Shown in pieces: positions 17,871-26,521 of a stretch of DNA of 64,000 bases (positions are counted from its first letter, which is position 1; each line of letters begins with the position of its first letter). Source of the DNA: Litoreibacter roseus (GTDB lineage: Bacteria; Pseudomonadota; Alphaproteobacteria; Rhodobacterales; Rhodobacteraceae); contig NZ_BLJE01000002.1 of NCBI RefSeq assembly GCF_009811795.1, forward strand, positions 496,001-560,000, read 5' to 3'. The notes below the pieces were generated by a model that ran no database searches, was not told where the DNA came from, and saw nothing but the letters and a program-made list of their open reading frames with translations. Position numbers and translations under genes: made by a program.

Positions 17871-19285
17871 TGTTCAACTCCATTGAAAGTTGTGGCCCGC
17901 CCTGCACGGTCTCCGTTCTGAACATCTTCGACCCAGAGCCGGAGGTCGGTCCGATCTCGGGAGGCCGCGGGATCCTCCGGGCGGGCAGTGACGTAGATCC
18001 GCTGGATCAGGGATTCGTTGGCAGGGACGGTGACCTGATTGGTCTGTGCGCCTTCGCCTTCCATGTTGATCCGCAGAATGTCGTCCGAGGACAACATCAT
18101 ACGGAATTGGCGATCATCCCCTAGCTTGTTGCGCAGGCGGACATTGTAGACGTTGCGGATCGATCCATCCGAGAGCGTGACGTAGGTCGGGTTGCGAACA
18201 GGCTCGACCGTCAGTTCAATATCGCTGCGCACGAACAGTGCGTAGACCAGACCGACCCCGATCAAAGACCACAGCGCGGTGTAAAGCAGGACGCGAGGTC
18301 GCAGCACGTGCTTCCAGATGGGTTTCGGGGCGGCGCCAGCGCGCTCAGCCTCTTCGTCGGACAGTGCCAAATAATCGATGAGTCCGCGTGGCTTACCGAT
18401 CTTGTCCATGATGTCATCGCACGCGTCGATGCAAAGCGCGCAGGTGATGCACTCCATCTGCTGCCCGTCGCGAATATCGATGCCCGCGGGGCAAACGTTG
18501 ACGCAGGCCATACAGTCAATGCAATCGCCCTCGGTGTTCTCGTGCTTCTTGCCGCGTGGCTCGCCACGCCAGTCGCGGTAGGCCACCGTGATCGTTTCGG
18601 GGTCCATCATGGCGGCCTGAATGCGCGGCCATGGGCACATGTAATTGCAGACCTGCTCACGCATCAGGCCGCCAAAGACAAATGTAGTTGCCGTCAGAAT
18701 GGCAACCGTAGTGTAGGCGACGGGATGGGCATTGAGTGTGAACAAATCCACCAAAAGCGTCGGCGCATCCGCGAAGTAGAACACCCAAGCGCCACCGGTC
18801 GCGACGGCAATCAGGATCCATACGATCCATTTTGTCAGCCGTAGCCGCCATTTGCGCAGATCCCAGTCTGCGTTCCATAGGCGCACGCGGGCGTTGCGAT
18901 CCCCTTCTATCCAGCGTTCCACCAGTATGAACAGATCGACCCAGACTGTCTGTGGACAGGTATAGCCACACCACACGCGACCGAGAGCGGATGTAAAGAG
19001 AAACAGGCCAAGGCCCGCCATGATCAGAAGGCCCGCGACAAAGTAGAATTCGTGCGGCCAGATCTCGATCCAGAAGAAGTAGAAGCGCCGACCGGCCAAA
19101 TCGACGAGAACCGCTTGATCGGGCAGTGCCGGGCCGCGGTCCCAGCGGATCCACGGCGTGATGTAGTAGATACCCAGCGTGACGATCATAATCCACCACT
19201 TGAGCGTGCGGAAGAACCCGGACACACGGCGCGGGAAGATCGGCTCGCGCGCGATATACATCGGCTCTGATGATTGACTGGCCAT
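17867..19285 (-). CDS. ccoG: cbb3 oxidase assembly ferredoxin-like protein CcoG
   Basis: A polytopic inner-membrane protein of about 472 residues with a cytosolic ferredoxin domain; CcoG reduces Cu(II) for oxidase assembly. Two 4Fe-4S motifs are visible (CIDCMACVNVCP and CITCALCIDACD), plus WCGYTCPQTVW in a membrane loop and CNYMCPWPR. The C-terminal 120 residues form the Ig-like CcoG domain. I place the start at ATG 19285 because an AGGAG lies eight bases before it; ATG 19291 is possible but too close to that site. First gene of ccoGHIS, preceded by a perfect FNR box. Confidence 0.95.
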   Translation of the reverse strand: MASQSSEPMYIAREPIFPRRVSGFFRTLKWWIMIVTLGIYYITPWIRWDRGPALPDQAVLVDLAGRRFYFFWIEIWPHEFYFVAGLLIMAGLGLFLFTSALGRVWCGYTCPQTVWVDLFILVERWIEGDRNARVRLWNADWDLRKWRLRLTKWIVWILIAVATGGAWVFYFADAPTLLVDLFTLNAHPVAYTTVAILTATTFVFGGLMREQVCNYMCPWPRIQAAMMDPETITVAYRDWRGEPRGKKHENTEGDCIDCMACVNVCPAGIDIRDGQQMECITCALCIDACDDIMDKIGKPRGLIDYLALSDEEAERAGAAPKPIWKHVLRPRVLLYTALWSLIGVGLVYALFVRSDIELTVEPVRNPTYVTLSDGSIRNVYNVRLRNKLGDDRQFRMMLSSDDILRINMEGEGAQTNQVTVPANESLIQRIYVTARPEDPAASRDRTDLRLWVEDVQNGDRAGRATTFNGVEQ

Positions 19286-19344
19286 CTGCATGGCTCCTGA
19301 TCCTGTTCGCACGTCTGGTCTAAGTTTACGGATCGGCGTGAACT

Positions 19345-19358
19345 TTGATACAGATCAA
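19345..19358 (-). promoter_or_regulatory. FNR/FnrL box upstream of ccoGHIS
   Basis: TTGATACAGATCAA is an exact match to TTGAT-N4-ATCAA. Its centre is 66 bases before the ccoG start; a class II site centred at -41.5 would put transcription start near 19310 and leave a 5' leader of about 25 bases. Confidence 0.9.
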
Positions 19359-19389
19359 CGGTTCTATTTTGTCGCGGTCTGGCATTGGT

Positions 19390-19432
19390 GCTCCGGCTTC
19401 GGGCTGGTGCGAACAGGTCACGAAGCCGGAGC
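19390..19432. repeat. 12-bp perfect inverted repeat between ccoP and ccoG
   Basis: GCTCCGGCTTCG (19390-19401) is repeated in inverted form as CGAAGCCGGAGC (19421-19432) with a 19-base loop. It lies after the ccoP stop and before the ccoG FNR box. There is no T-tract on either side, so it is not a standard intrinsic terminator; it could protect the 3' end of the ccoNOQP message or slow read-through. Confidence 0.6.
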
Positions 19433-19481
19433 TAAGCAAATGATGTTATCGATCTTGGCGATCCTCCAGCAACACCATTTG

Positions 19482-20366
19482 CTACTCTGTCGCGGGTTGC
19501 TCGCCGCCACCAAGCTGGTGGACATAGGCGGCAACCGCGTTGACCTCGGCGTCACTCAGACGAGGCGACCACGGGGGCATCACGCCGAAACGGGAATAGG
19601 TGATCGTCTCGGTCAGCGCCTCGCGATCCCCGCCGTAAAGCCAGATGGCATCGGTTAGATTGGGTGCCCCCAAACTGTCATCACCCATACCGGCTTCGCC
19701 GTGGCAGGCTGTACACTGTTCCTCAAACAGGATTGTGCCTTCAGCAGCCATCGCGGCATCATGCTGCTGACCAGAGATCGAGCGGACGTATTCGACCAGA
19801 TTTGTGATCTCCTGCTCTTCAAGCAACTCACCGAAGGCGGGCATTTCTGACCAGTGTGCGTCGCTGTCGACCTCGTTGCGAATACCGTGTCGCACTGTGT
19901 AGGCGATCTCTTCAATTTCGCCGCCCCAGAGCCAGTCGTCGTCCAAAAGGTTCGGGTAGCCCACAGCCCCCGCCGCACCCGAGCCGTGGCACTGAGAACA
20001 GTAAGTCCGGAACACGGCAGCCCCGCCGGCAATGGCATACCGGTTCAACATCTGATCCTCACTCAGGGACGCCAGATCGACCGAGGCGAGCGCTGCGGTC
20101 AGTGTGGCATTCTGCGCTTCGACCGCCTCAATCTGCTGGACGACCTCGCCGCGTGTGGAATACCCAAGCAATCCGCCCGTCGCGCGGTTGACCAAAGGCC
20201 AGGCCGGGTAGGCGACCGTATAAAGCACCGCCCAAACGATGGTTGCGTAAAATGCCCAGAGCCACCAGCGCGGCAGGGGGTTGTTCAACTCCTTGATGCC
20301 GTCCCATTCGTGGCCCGTGGTGTCGATTCCGGTGACGTCGTCGATGTCTTTTTCGTTGTGATCCAT
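19482..20366 (-). CDS. ccoP: cbb3-type cytochrome c oxidase subunit III (diheme CcoP)
   Basis: A 294-residue membrane-anchored diheme cytochrome c that feeds electrons to CcoO/CcoN. After a cytosolic N-terminal stretch (GHEWDGIKELNNPLPRWWLW) and one membrane helix come two c-type heme sites, CSQCH and CTACH, in the periplasm. ATG 20366 overlaps the ccoQ stop as TGATG; a GTG one codon earlier is the alternative. Last gene of ccoNOQP. Confidence 0.96.
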   Translation of the reverse strand: MDHNEKDIDDVTGIDTTGHEWDGIKELNNPLPRWWLWAFYATIVWAVLYTVAYPAWPLVNRATGGLLGYSTRGEVVQQIEAVEAQNATLTAALASVDLASLSEDQMLNRYAIAGGAAVFRTYCSQCHGSGAAGAVGYPNLLDDDWLWGGEIEEIAYTVRHGIRNEVDSDAHWSEMPAFGELLEEQEITNLVEYVRSISGQQHDAAMAAEGTILFEEQCTACHGEAGMGDDSLGAPNLTDAIWLYGGDREALTETITYSRFGVMPPWSPRLSDAEVNAVAAYVHQLGGGEQPATE

Positions 20367-20581
20367 CACTGCGCCCCTTCCGTCTGAGGTTTTTGTGTGT
20401 TGCAGGCGTCCGTGCGGTCAGCCTGTTCCAGATCATCGCGCAGGGGGATTTGCGCGATCTCGTCATGGGTGGGACGACTGCCCGGACGAAAGGCCCAGAC
20501 GATCGCGGTGATGAAGAAGGCGAACATGGCCAGAAGGACCCAGCTGTCAGCCAACTGTCTGAGGAAGGAATAGGTGTCCAT
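20366..20581 (-). CDS. ccoQ: cbb3-type oxidase subunit CcoQ
   Basis: A 71-residue protein with one membrane helix (about 12-32) followed by the conserved RPGSR sequence and a charged cytosolic tail (HDEIAQIPLRDDLE). CcoQ stabilises the oxidase complex. A GGGGAC site precedes the start, 11 bases after ccoO; the stop overlaps the ccoP start. Confidence 0.93.
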   Translation of the reverse strand: MDTYSFLRQLADSWVLLAMFAFFITAIVWAFRPGSRPTHDEIAQIPLRDDLEQADRTDACNTQKPQTEGAQ

Positions 20582-20592
20582 ATCAGGTCCCC

Positions 20593-21372
20593 TTATCGGC
20601 TTGCATCTGGTGTGAAGGTCGAGAAGTCGACAAGCGTGCCAAGCATCTGAAGATAGGCGATCAGTGCGTCCATCTCCGTCAATTGGGGCTGGCCGTCGAA
20701 ATTGCTGACCACCGCGTTCGGATAGCGCGCGACCAGATCGTCCCAGTCACTGTCAGGGTCACCCTGATTGCGGAAGTCGGCTTCGGCGGCAGCGATCATC
20801 TCGTCCGTATAGGGCACACCGACAAAGCGGTGGGTCCGCATCAGATCGGCGACATGCTCCGGGTTGATGGTCGTTTCTGCCAGAAACGCGTATTTCGGCA
20901 TGATCGATTCCGGCACGACCGATTGTGGGTCCATGAAGTGGTCTACATGCCAGTCATCGGAATACCGCCCCCCCACGCGGGCCAGATCAGGGCCCGTGCG
21001 CTTAGAACCCCACTGGAACGGATGGTCATACATAGACTCCGCAGCCAGCGAGTAGTGCCCGTACCGTTCAACCTCGTCCCGCATGGGCCGGATCATCTGG
21101 GAATGGCAGACATAGCAGCCTTCCCGCACATAGATGTCCCGGCCCGTCAGCTCCAAGGGGGAATAGGGGCGGACGCCGTCGACCTCTTCGATGGTGTTTT
21201 CAAGATAGAACAGCGGTGCAATCTCGACGATCCCACCGATACTGACCACCAAAAAACTGAAGATCAGCAACAACGTGGGGCTGCGTTCAAGGATCGCGTG
21301 CTTGGCCAGAAAACGCTGGGTTTTCGTTGGCTTCTGCGCAGGCTCATTCGGGGTGGTGTTTACATCACTCAT
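20593..21372 (-). CDS. ccoO: cbb3-type cytochrome c oxidase subunit II (CcoO)
   Basis: A 259-residue monoheme cytochrome c anchored by an N-terminal helix (about 30-52). The heme site is [12 protein letters not shown], and the usual PLFYLENT segment follows the anchor. It carries electrons from CcoP to the catalytic subunit. Starts 12 bases after ccoN; same operon. Confidence 0.97.
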   Translation of the reverse strand: MSDVNTTPNEPAQKPTKTQRFLAKHAILERSPTLLLIFSFLVVSIGGIVEIAPLFYLENTIEEVDGVRPYSPLELTGRDIYVREGCYVCHSQMIRPMRDEVERYGHYSLAAESMYDHPFQWGSKRTGPDLARVGGRYSDDWHVDHFMDPQSVVPESIMPKYAFLAETTINPEHVADLMRTHRFVGVPYTDEMIAAAEADFRNQGDPDSDWDDLVARYPNAVVSNFDGQPQLTEMDALIAYLQMLGTLVDFSTFTPDASR

Positions 21373-21384
21373 GGGACGCGCTCC

Positions 21385-22983
21385 TTATTCTGCCGGGGTT
21401 GCCACAGGGGCTGTAACGGTGCGCCCGCCCCGGATGGTCATCCACATGTTCCAGACCATGATCAGGCCGCCGGCAAGGTAAAGCACCCCACCCAGGCCGC
21501 GGACGACATACATCGGGAATTTGGCGCTGACAGTGTCGGCGAAGGAATTGACGAGGAACCCTTGGTCATCGACCTCACGCCACATCAAGCCCTCCATGAT
21601 GCCGGATACCCACATTGATGCGGCATACAGCACGATGCCGATGGTCGAGAGCCAGAAGTGCCAGTTGATCGCCGCCATCGAGTGCATCTGCGTCCGCCCC
21701 CAGAGGCGTGGTGTCAGGAAGTAGAGCGCGGCAAAGGTGATCATACCGTTCCACCCCAGGGCGCCCGAATGCACGTGGCCGATGGTCCAGTCGGTGTAGT
21801 GGCTAAGCGAGTTGACGGCCCGGATCGACATCATTGGACCCTCGAATGTCGACATGCCATAGAAGCCGAGGCTGACCACCATCATGCGGATGATCGGGTC
21901 TGTCCGCAGCTTGTCCCACCCCCCTTGCAGGGTCATCAGACCGTTGATCATCCCGCCCCACGAGGGCATCCAAAGGACGATCGAGAATACCATGCCAAGG
22001 GTCGAGGCCCAGTCAGGCAGCGCCGTGTAGTGCAGGTGGTGCGGTCCAGCCCAGATATAGAGGAAGATCAGCGCCCAGAAGTGGATGATGCTGAGTTTGT
22101 AGGAATAGACAGGGCGGCCCGCCTGCTTTGGCACGAAGTAATACATCATGCCAAGGAAACCCGCCGTCAGGAAGAAACCCACCGCGTTGTGGCCGTACCA
22201 CCACTGGGTCATCGCGTCCTGTACGCCCGAGAAGACCTGCACTGATTTGGAACCCCAGATCGAGACGGGGATCGACAGGTTGTTGACAATATGCAGCATC
22301 GCAACGGTGACGATGAAGCTGAGCAGGAACCAGTTGGCGACATAGATGTGTTTCTCGCGCCGGGTGAAGATCGTGCCGAGGTAAACAACAAGGAAGGCGA
22401 CCCAGACAATGGTCAGCCAGATATCTACGTACCATTCCGGCTCTGCATATTCCTTGGATTGGGTGGATCCCAGAAGGTAGCCTGTGGCGGCCAGAACGAT
22501 GAACAGGTTGTAACCCCAGAAGACGAACCAAGCGAGGTTGCCGCCCCAAAGACGGACGCCGCTTGTGCGCTGGACGATGTAGAAGGACGACATGATCAGC
22601 GCGTTGCCTCCGAACGCAAAGATTACCGCGCTTGTGTGCAGGGGTCTCAGCCGTCCGAAGTTGGCATAGGGTTGTGCCCACTCGATGTTGAGCGCAGGGA
22701 ACGCCAGTTGGAAGGCAATATAAGTACCCGCCAGAAACCCGACGACGCCCCAGCCTGCCGTGGCAATCGCGCCCGCCCGGATGGGACCATCCATGTAGCC
22801 GTTGGCGTCCACGACCGGACGAGGCTCGTCCACGCGGCGCACTGTCCACAGAAAGAGCCCGCCCGCGGTGAACATCAGGATGATTGCATGAACCTGGTAG
22901 GCAAGGTCGAGTGCCCAGTTGGCCGCAATCGCGCAAAACAACGTTATCACCCCGAGGGTGATTAACTTCACGGCGTCTATCAT
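21385..22983 (-). CDS. ccoN: cbb3-type cytochrome c oxidase subunit I (CcoN)
   Basis: The catalytic subunit of the high-affinity proton-pumping oxidase, 532 residues with about 12 membrane helices. Heme and copper ligands are visible in [28 protein letters not shown] and [12 protein letters not shown]; the conserved PEWYVD loop is also there. First gene of ccoNOQP. The start ATG 22983 has an AGGGGAC site. A perfect FNR box is centred 92 bases upstream, so expression should rise when oxygen is low. Confidence 0.98.
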   Translation of the reverse strand: MIDAVKLITLGVITLFCAIAANWALDLAYQVHAIILMFTAGGLFLWTVRRVDEPRPVVDANGYMDGPIRAGAIATAGWGVVGFLAGTYIAFQLAFPALNIEWAQPYANFGRLRPLHTSAVIFAFGGNALIMSSFYIVQRTSGVRLWGGNLAWFVFWGYNLFIVLAATGYLLGSTQSKEYAEPEWYVDIWLTIVWVAFLVVYLGTIFTRREKHIYVANWFLLSFIVTVAMLHIVNNLSIPVSIWGSKSVQVFSGVQDAMTQWWYGHNAVGFFLTAGFLGMMYYFVPKQAGRPVYSYKLSIIHFWALIFLYIWAGPHHLHYTALPDWASTLGMVFSIVLWMPSWGGMINGLMTLQGGWDKLRTDPIIRMMVVSLGFYGMSTFEGPMMSIRAVNSLSHYTDWTIGHVHSGALGWNGMITFAALYFLTPRLWGRTQMHSMAAINWHFWLSTIGIVLYAASMWVSGIMEGLMWREVDDQGFLVNSFADTVSAKFPMYVVRGLGGVLYLAGGLIMVWNMWMTIRGGRTVTAPVATPAE

Positions 22984-23068
22984 ATGGTGTGTCCCCTATC
23001 TTGAGGCCGACTCGGTCGGACTGCCCTGTTCGCGGCCACACCATGAGCAAGACGACGCCGAGTGCGCT

Positions 23069-23082
23069 TTGATCTGCATCAA
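23069..23082. promoter_or_regulatory. FNR/FnrL box between ccoN and the universal stress gene
   Basis: TTGATCTGCATCAA is an exact TTGAT-N4-ATCAA palindrome. It lies 92 bases (centre) from the ccoN start and 98 bases from the stress-protein start, so it is nearly in the middle. A class II arrangement in either direction would give leaders of about 50-57 bases. Confidence 0.9.
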
Positions 23083-23173
23083 ACCGCAAAGGGATAGGAC
23101 TTGCGGGCGATCAAGGCTGTTGCACAAACACCTTGCAAGACTGTTCGAAAGACACCTTGCGGAGAGTTCAGAG

Positions 23174-24013
23174 ATGGCCATTCGAACGATTTCGACATTT
23201 CTTCATGGTGCCGCGCCAAATACAGACACCCTTGAAGCTACGATAGAATTCGCGCGCCGCCGCGATGCGCATCTGTCTGTCATGGTGGCCTCGGTCAACG
23301 ATGTTGATCCGGGCTTCTATTATGCGGGTATGCACGCAATCACCATTGCCAGCGCGGTCAAAGACGCTCAGGGCGAACTGGAGACACTTTACCAGATGAT
23401 CGAAGCCCGGTTGGAGCCGGAGGATATCAAATGGGACCTGGCGCAGGCCACGGTTCTGCCTGGGACGCTTGCAAACTTCGTTGGTGACCGCGGACGGTTT
23501 TCGGATCTGATGATCCTGCCGCAGCCCTATGCCGAGGGCGGCCTGCCTGAGGACGCCACCGCGATTGAAGCTGCGCTCTTTTCTGCAAAGACACCCTTGC
23601 TGGTGCTGCCGGAACACATGACCGTTATTCCCAATTTTGAGCGAGTTCTTCTGGCGTGGGACGAAGGGGATCAGGCGCTAAAGGCGGCGCGTGGTGCGAT
23701 GGGTTTCCTTGCGGGTGCGCAGGAGACGTTCATCACCATCATCGACCCACCAAGACATGGCCCAGACCGGTCCGATCCCGGTGGCCAACTGGCGCAGATG
23801 ATCCACCGGCACGGGGGGAAGGCGAATGTCGCAGTGCTTGGTCGATCAGAGGGGCGCATTTCCGACATTCTGCTGCGCCGTGCGCGGGAACAGGGGTGCG
23901 ATCTGATTGTGATGGGCGGTTACGGTCATTCCCGCATGCGCCAGTCTGTCCTAGGTGGTACGACGAGGCGCATGCTTGAGATCAGCGACCTGCCGATCTT
24001 CATGATGCACTGA
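23174..24013 (+). CDS. universal stress protein with tandem Usp domains
   Basis: A 279-residue cytosolic protein with two Usp folds: an N-terminal one (1-145) that lacks a clear ATP motif, and a C-terminal one (150-279) with VMGGYGHSRMRQSVLGGTTRRML, the G-x2-G-x9-G(S/T) ATP-binding signature. Such tandem proteins are often induced by FNR-type regulators in facultative anaerobes. The GGAGAG site precedes ATG 23174. It shares its upstream region and FNR box with ccoN and ends 14 bases from the convergent fnrL. Confidence 0.9.
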   Translation: MAIRTISTFLHGAAPNTDTLEATIEFARRRDAHLSVMVASVNDVDPGFYYAGMHAITIASAVKDAQGELETLYQMIEARLEPEDIKWDLAQATVLPGTLANFVGDRGRFSDLMILPQPYAEGGLPEDATAIEAALFSAKTPLLVLPEHMTVIPNFERVLLAWDEGDQALKAARGAMGFLAGAQETFITIIDPPRHGPDRSDPGGQLAQMIHRHGGKANVAVLGRSEGRISDILLRRAREQGCDLIVMGGYGHSRMRQSVLGGTTRRMLEISDLPIFMMH

Positions 24014-24027
24014 GCCGGTATGATGTA

Positions 24028-24765
24028 CTAGGCCAGCGCGGCGTCCCATGTCTCACCCGTCTCTGAAATGAGTAGGCCAAGATCAGGGACGACGACCCCG
24101 CGCTGGCCAGATAGCTCTATCAGCCCGTCTGACTTCAGTTGCGACAACTGTCTGCTAACTGTCTCCAGCGTGAGACCGAGATAATTCGACATGGCTTCGC
24201 GCGTGAGCGGCAAATTGAATTCTGTGTGTGACGGAACCTGCGCGCCGCGTTTCGGCGACATCCGCCGTGCAATCAGAACCAGAAGGCTCGCGATCTTTTC
24301 ACGGGCGGTTTTACGACCTAGCAGCAGCATCCATTCTCGTGCGGCATCAAGCTCGTCCATCGACATTTCCAACAAGCGGTTGCTGATGTTTGGCGTGCTC
24401 TGGACCAGTTGCTCGAACGGCTTCCTGCGGAAGCAGCACACCTTCACATCGGTAATCGCTGTTACATCAAAGGGCGCGACCCCGCGTCCGGGCCGTCCAA
24501 TGAAATCCGAGGGCAGCAGAAGACCAACCATTTGTGTGCGCCCGTCTTCCATAGATTGGCTGATCGTGGCGACCCCCTCGATTAGGGAGGCCACATGATC
24601 CAATGGGTCGCCCCGCCAGAGGATTGGCTGGCCCGCATCGTAACTGCGGTAATACTTGATCTCTTCCAGCTTGCGCAGTTCGTCGCCTTCGCACTTTGAA
24701 CAGACCGCGTTGTGCCGGATCGGACAATCCTTGCAATTGGGCATGGTCGTCGTGGTGCGTATCAT
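24028..24765 (-). CDS. fnrL: oxygen-sensing transcriptional regulator FnrL (Crp/Fnr family)
   Basis: A 245-residue Fnr protein with N-terminal cluster cysteines C11, C14, C22 and C25 (NCKDCPIRHNAVCSKC) and a central cysteine at 110/111 (KVCCF), able to hold an oxygen-labile 4Fe-4S cluster. The recognition helix reads LTLETVSRQLSQL; the E-x-x-S-R pattern is that of proteins that read TTGAT half-sites, which fits the two boxes found nearby. I take ATG 24765 (GGGAGA upstream) over in-frame starts at 24813. No FNR box is seen at its own promoter. Confidence 0.95.
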   Translation of the reverse strand: MIRTTTTMPNCKDCPIRHNAVCSKCEGDELRKLEEIKYYRSYDAGQPILWRGDPLDHVASLIEGVATISQSMEDGRTQMVGLLLPSDFIGRPGRGVAPFDVTAITDVKVCCFRRKPFEQLVQSTPNISNRLLEMSMDELDAAREWMLLLGRKTAREKIASLLVLIARRMSPKRGAQVPSHTEFNLPLTREAMSNYLGLTLETVSRQLSQLKSDGLIELSGQRGVVVPDLGLLISETGETWDAALA

Positions 24766-24939
24766 CACGTTCTCCCGGGGCATGCGCTGCGTTTCTCGAT
24801 ACACTATAGGCATCGTTTCGAACAGGTGCGAGGTGCTGCGTCGCTTTATAATGCTTCTGTCGGTGTTGCGGGATGTTTCGTTGCGAAAGGCCGCAGGGTT
24901 TGCCTACAAGAGAGGCCTTGAGATCTCTGGGACACGTGG

Positions 24940-25680
24940 ATGGACACAAATGTACTCTTGGTGGCCGGAGGGGCGTTTTTGCTGGCCGGTCTAGTCAAAG
25001 GGGTTGCTGGCATGGGGTTGCCGACGGCCGCCATTGGCCTGATGACCCTTATGCTGGATCCGCGGACTGCTATCTCCCTTATTTTCTTTCCGATGATCGG
25101 CTCTAACGCGTGGCAGATCTACCGATCCGGCGAACTGATAAGGACGGTGAAGACCTATCGGATCTTTGCCATTGCTCTGTTTTTCGCGGTGATCGTGACA
25201 TCAATCCTGACCAGGTCCGCAGGCGATCAGACCTTGCTGGCCGCACTGGGCGGTGTGATCCTGCTTTTTGTTGCCGTCAGTTGGTGGGGGTGGGTGCCAC
25301 GGCTACCTGACCGGTATGACTCAGCCGCGCAGCTGGGTTTTGGCCTTTTTGGCGGTGTGATCGGTGGCATGACTGTCGGGTGGGCCGCGCCGCTAGCGAT
25401 ATATTTGACAACCAGAGGCGTCGACAAGGATGAGTTCGTGCGGGCCACCGGATTTCTGATCTTTGTGGGCAGTCTGCCGCTGTGTGCAGCCTATGTTCAG
25501 CTTGGGTTTCTGACGGGGCCACTGGCGGGCATATCCATCGCGATGCTGGTACCGACCCTGATCGGGTTTTCGCTGGGTGAAGTGTTGCGGGGGAAGATGT
25601 CTGTCACCGTCTTCAGAAATACCATTCTGCTCGTCTTTACCGCACTGGCACTGAACCTGTTGAGGCGCGCGTTCTTCTAG
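24940..25680 (+). CDS. sulfite exporter TauE/SafE family membrane protein
   Basis: A 246-residue protein with about eight hydrophobic segments and the two-fold TauE/SafE plan: the N-terminal half has GGAFLLAGLVKGVAGMGLP and the C-terminal half GVIGGMTVGWAAPLAIYL. Members export sulfite, sulfoacetate or other organic anions; the substrate cannot be told here. Divergent from fnrL; a TATAAT sits at 24847-24852, about 90 bases before the start, without a convincing -35 element. Stop codons overlap with the convergent SDR gene (CTAG). Confidence 0.85.
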   Translation: MDTNVLLVAGGAFLLAGLVKGVAGMGLPTAAIGLMTLMLDPRTAISLIFFPMIGSNAWQIYRSGELIRTVKTYRIFAIALFFAVIVTSILTRSAGDQTLLAALGGVILLFVAVSWWGWVPRLPDRYDSAAQLGFGLFGGVIGGMTVGWAAPLAIYLTTRGVDKDEFVRATGFLIFVGSLPLCAAYVQLGFLTGPLAGISIAMLVPTLIGFSLGEVLRGKMSVTVFRNTILLVFTALALNLLRRAFF

Positions 25681-26483
25681 TGGGCAGGTGTTTCAACGGG
25701 ATCCAGAAGGGAGCGTCCGCCGTCCACCGTCATGATCTGCCCCGTCATGAACCCCGCGCCCTCAGAGCTGAGGAATTGAACGGCATCCGCAACCTCACCC
25801 GGCGCCGCGATCCGAGCCAAAGGCGTGTGATCCACGATATCGTCCCGCAGGCCTTCTGTTTCCTTAAGCGCCGATTTCAGACTGGCGCTCATCACAGATC
25901 CGAAGGCCACAGCGTTGACACGGATATGGTGGGGGGCCAGTGCAACGGCAAGCGTGCGGGTCATCTGGTCCATTGCGGCGGTTGCAATTGAAAATCCCAT
26001 AAGGCCCGGACGGGTGCGACCCGCCGCGATGGACGAGAGGTTGACGATGGAACCTGCCGTTTCAGATCCGCCGTCCTGTTCGGACTGTTTTATCATGCGT
26101 TTCGCGATCAACTGGCTCAGCTTCAGGCTGGCCAGAAGGTTCTGGTGCAAGAGTTGCTCGACGCTGTCGTCCTCGTCATCCAGTGGGTCTGTGGTCAGAA
26201 CCTGCCGGGAAGCGTTCACCAGAATATCGACCCGATCAAAGGCGTCGAGCGTAGCGGACAGAAGGTTGGCCTGAGACAGCTTCTCCCGCAGATCGCAGGA
26301 AAATGAGCGCGCTGCGCCGTCCTGATCGTCGGCATTGTCGATCTCTTGGCGCAGGCGTGCCTCGTCCCGGTCCGCCAGCATCACATTTGCCCCGTTGGCC
26401 ACGAATTGGCGGGCGATTGCAAGACCGACGCCATTTGCCGCGCCCGTTATGATGGCGGTCTTGCCCGCGATTGAAAATGACAT
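25677..26483 (-). CDS. short-chain dehydrogenase/reductase homologue lacking the catalytic Tyr and Lys
   Basis: A 268-residue protein with an SDR Rossmann fold: cofactor loop TGAANGVG (13-20), DLR at 64-66, a changed NNAG motif (VNASR at 89-93), the serine strand IVNLSS (S151), and the C-terminal GQIMTVDGG. The active-site Y-x3-K is replaced: F164 and T168 stand where Tyr and Lys should be (spacing S-x12). It may therefore bind a nucleotide without catalysing the usual reaction. It precedes the methyltransferase gene's downstream end on the same strand. Confidence 0.85.
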   Translation of the reverse strand: MSFSIAGKTAIITGAANGVGLAIARQFVANGANVMLADRDEARLRQEIDNADDQDGAARSFSCDLREKLSQANLLSATLDAFDRVDILVNASRQVLTTDPLDDEDDSVEQLLHQNLLASLKLSQLIAKRMIKQSEQDGGSETAGSIVNLSSIAAGRTRPGLMGFSIATAAMDQMTRTLAVALAPHHIRVNAVAFGSVMSASLKSALKETEGLRDDIVDHTPLARIAAPGEVADAVQFLSSEGAGFMTGQIMTVDGGRSLLDPVETPAH

Positions 26484-26521
26484 GGGAAGAAGTCTCCGAC
26501 CTATGTGGACCGCATGACCTG

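Noticed and set aside
22013-23089. 358-codon open frame on the minus strand over ccoN
   Set aside because: It is a shifted-frame shadow of ccoN on the same strand; ccoN has all heme and copper ligands, and the shadow has no domain-like sequence.
24766-24939. Possible FNR box at the fnrL/tauE promoter
   Set aside because: The closest item is TTTCGTTGCGAAA near 24876, which does not match TTGAT-N4-ATCAA; fnrL autoregulation is not supported.
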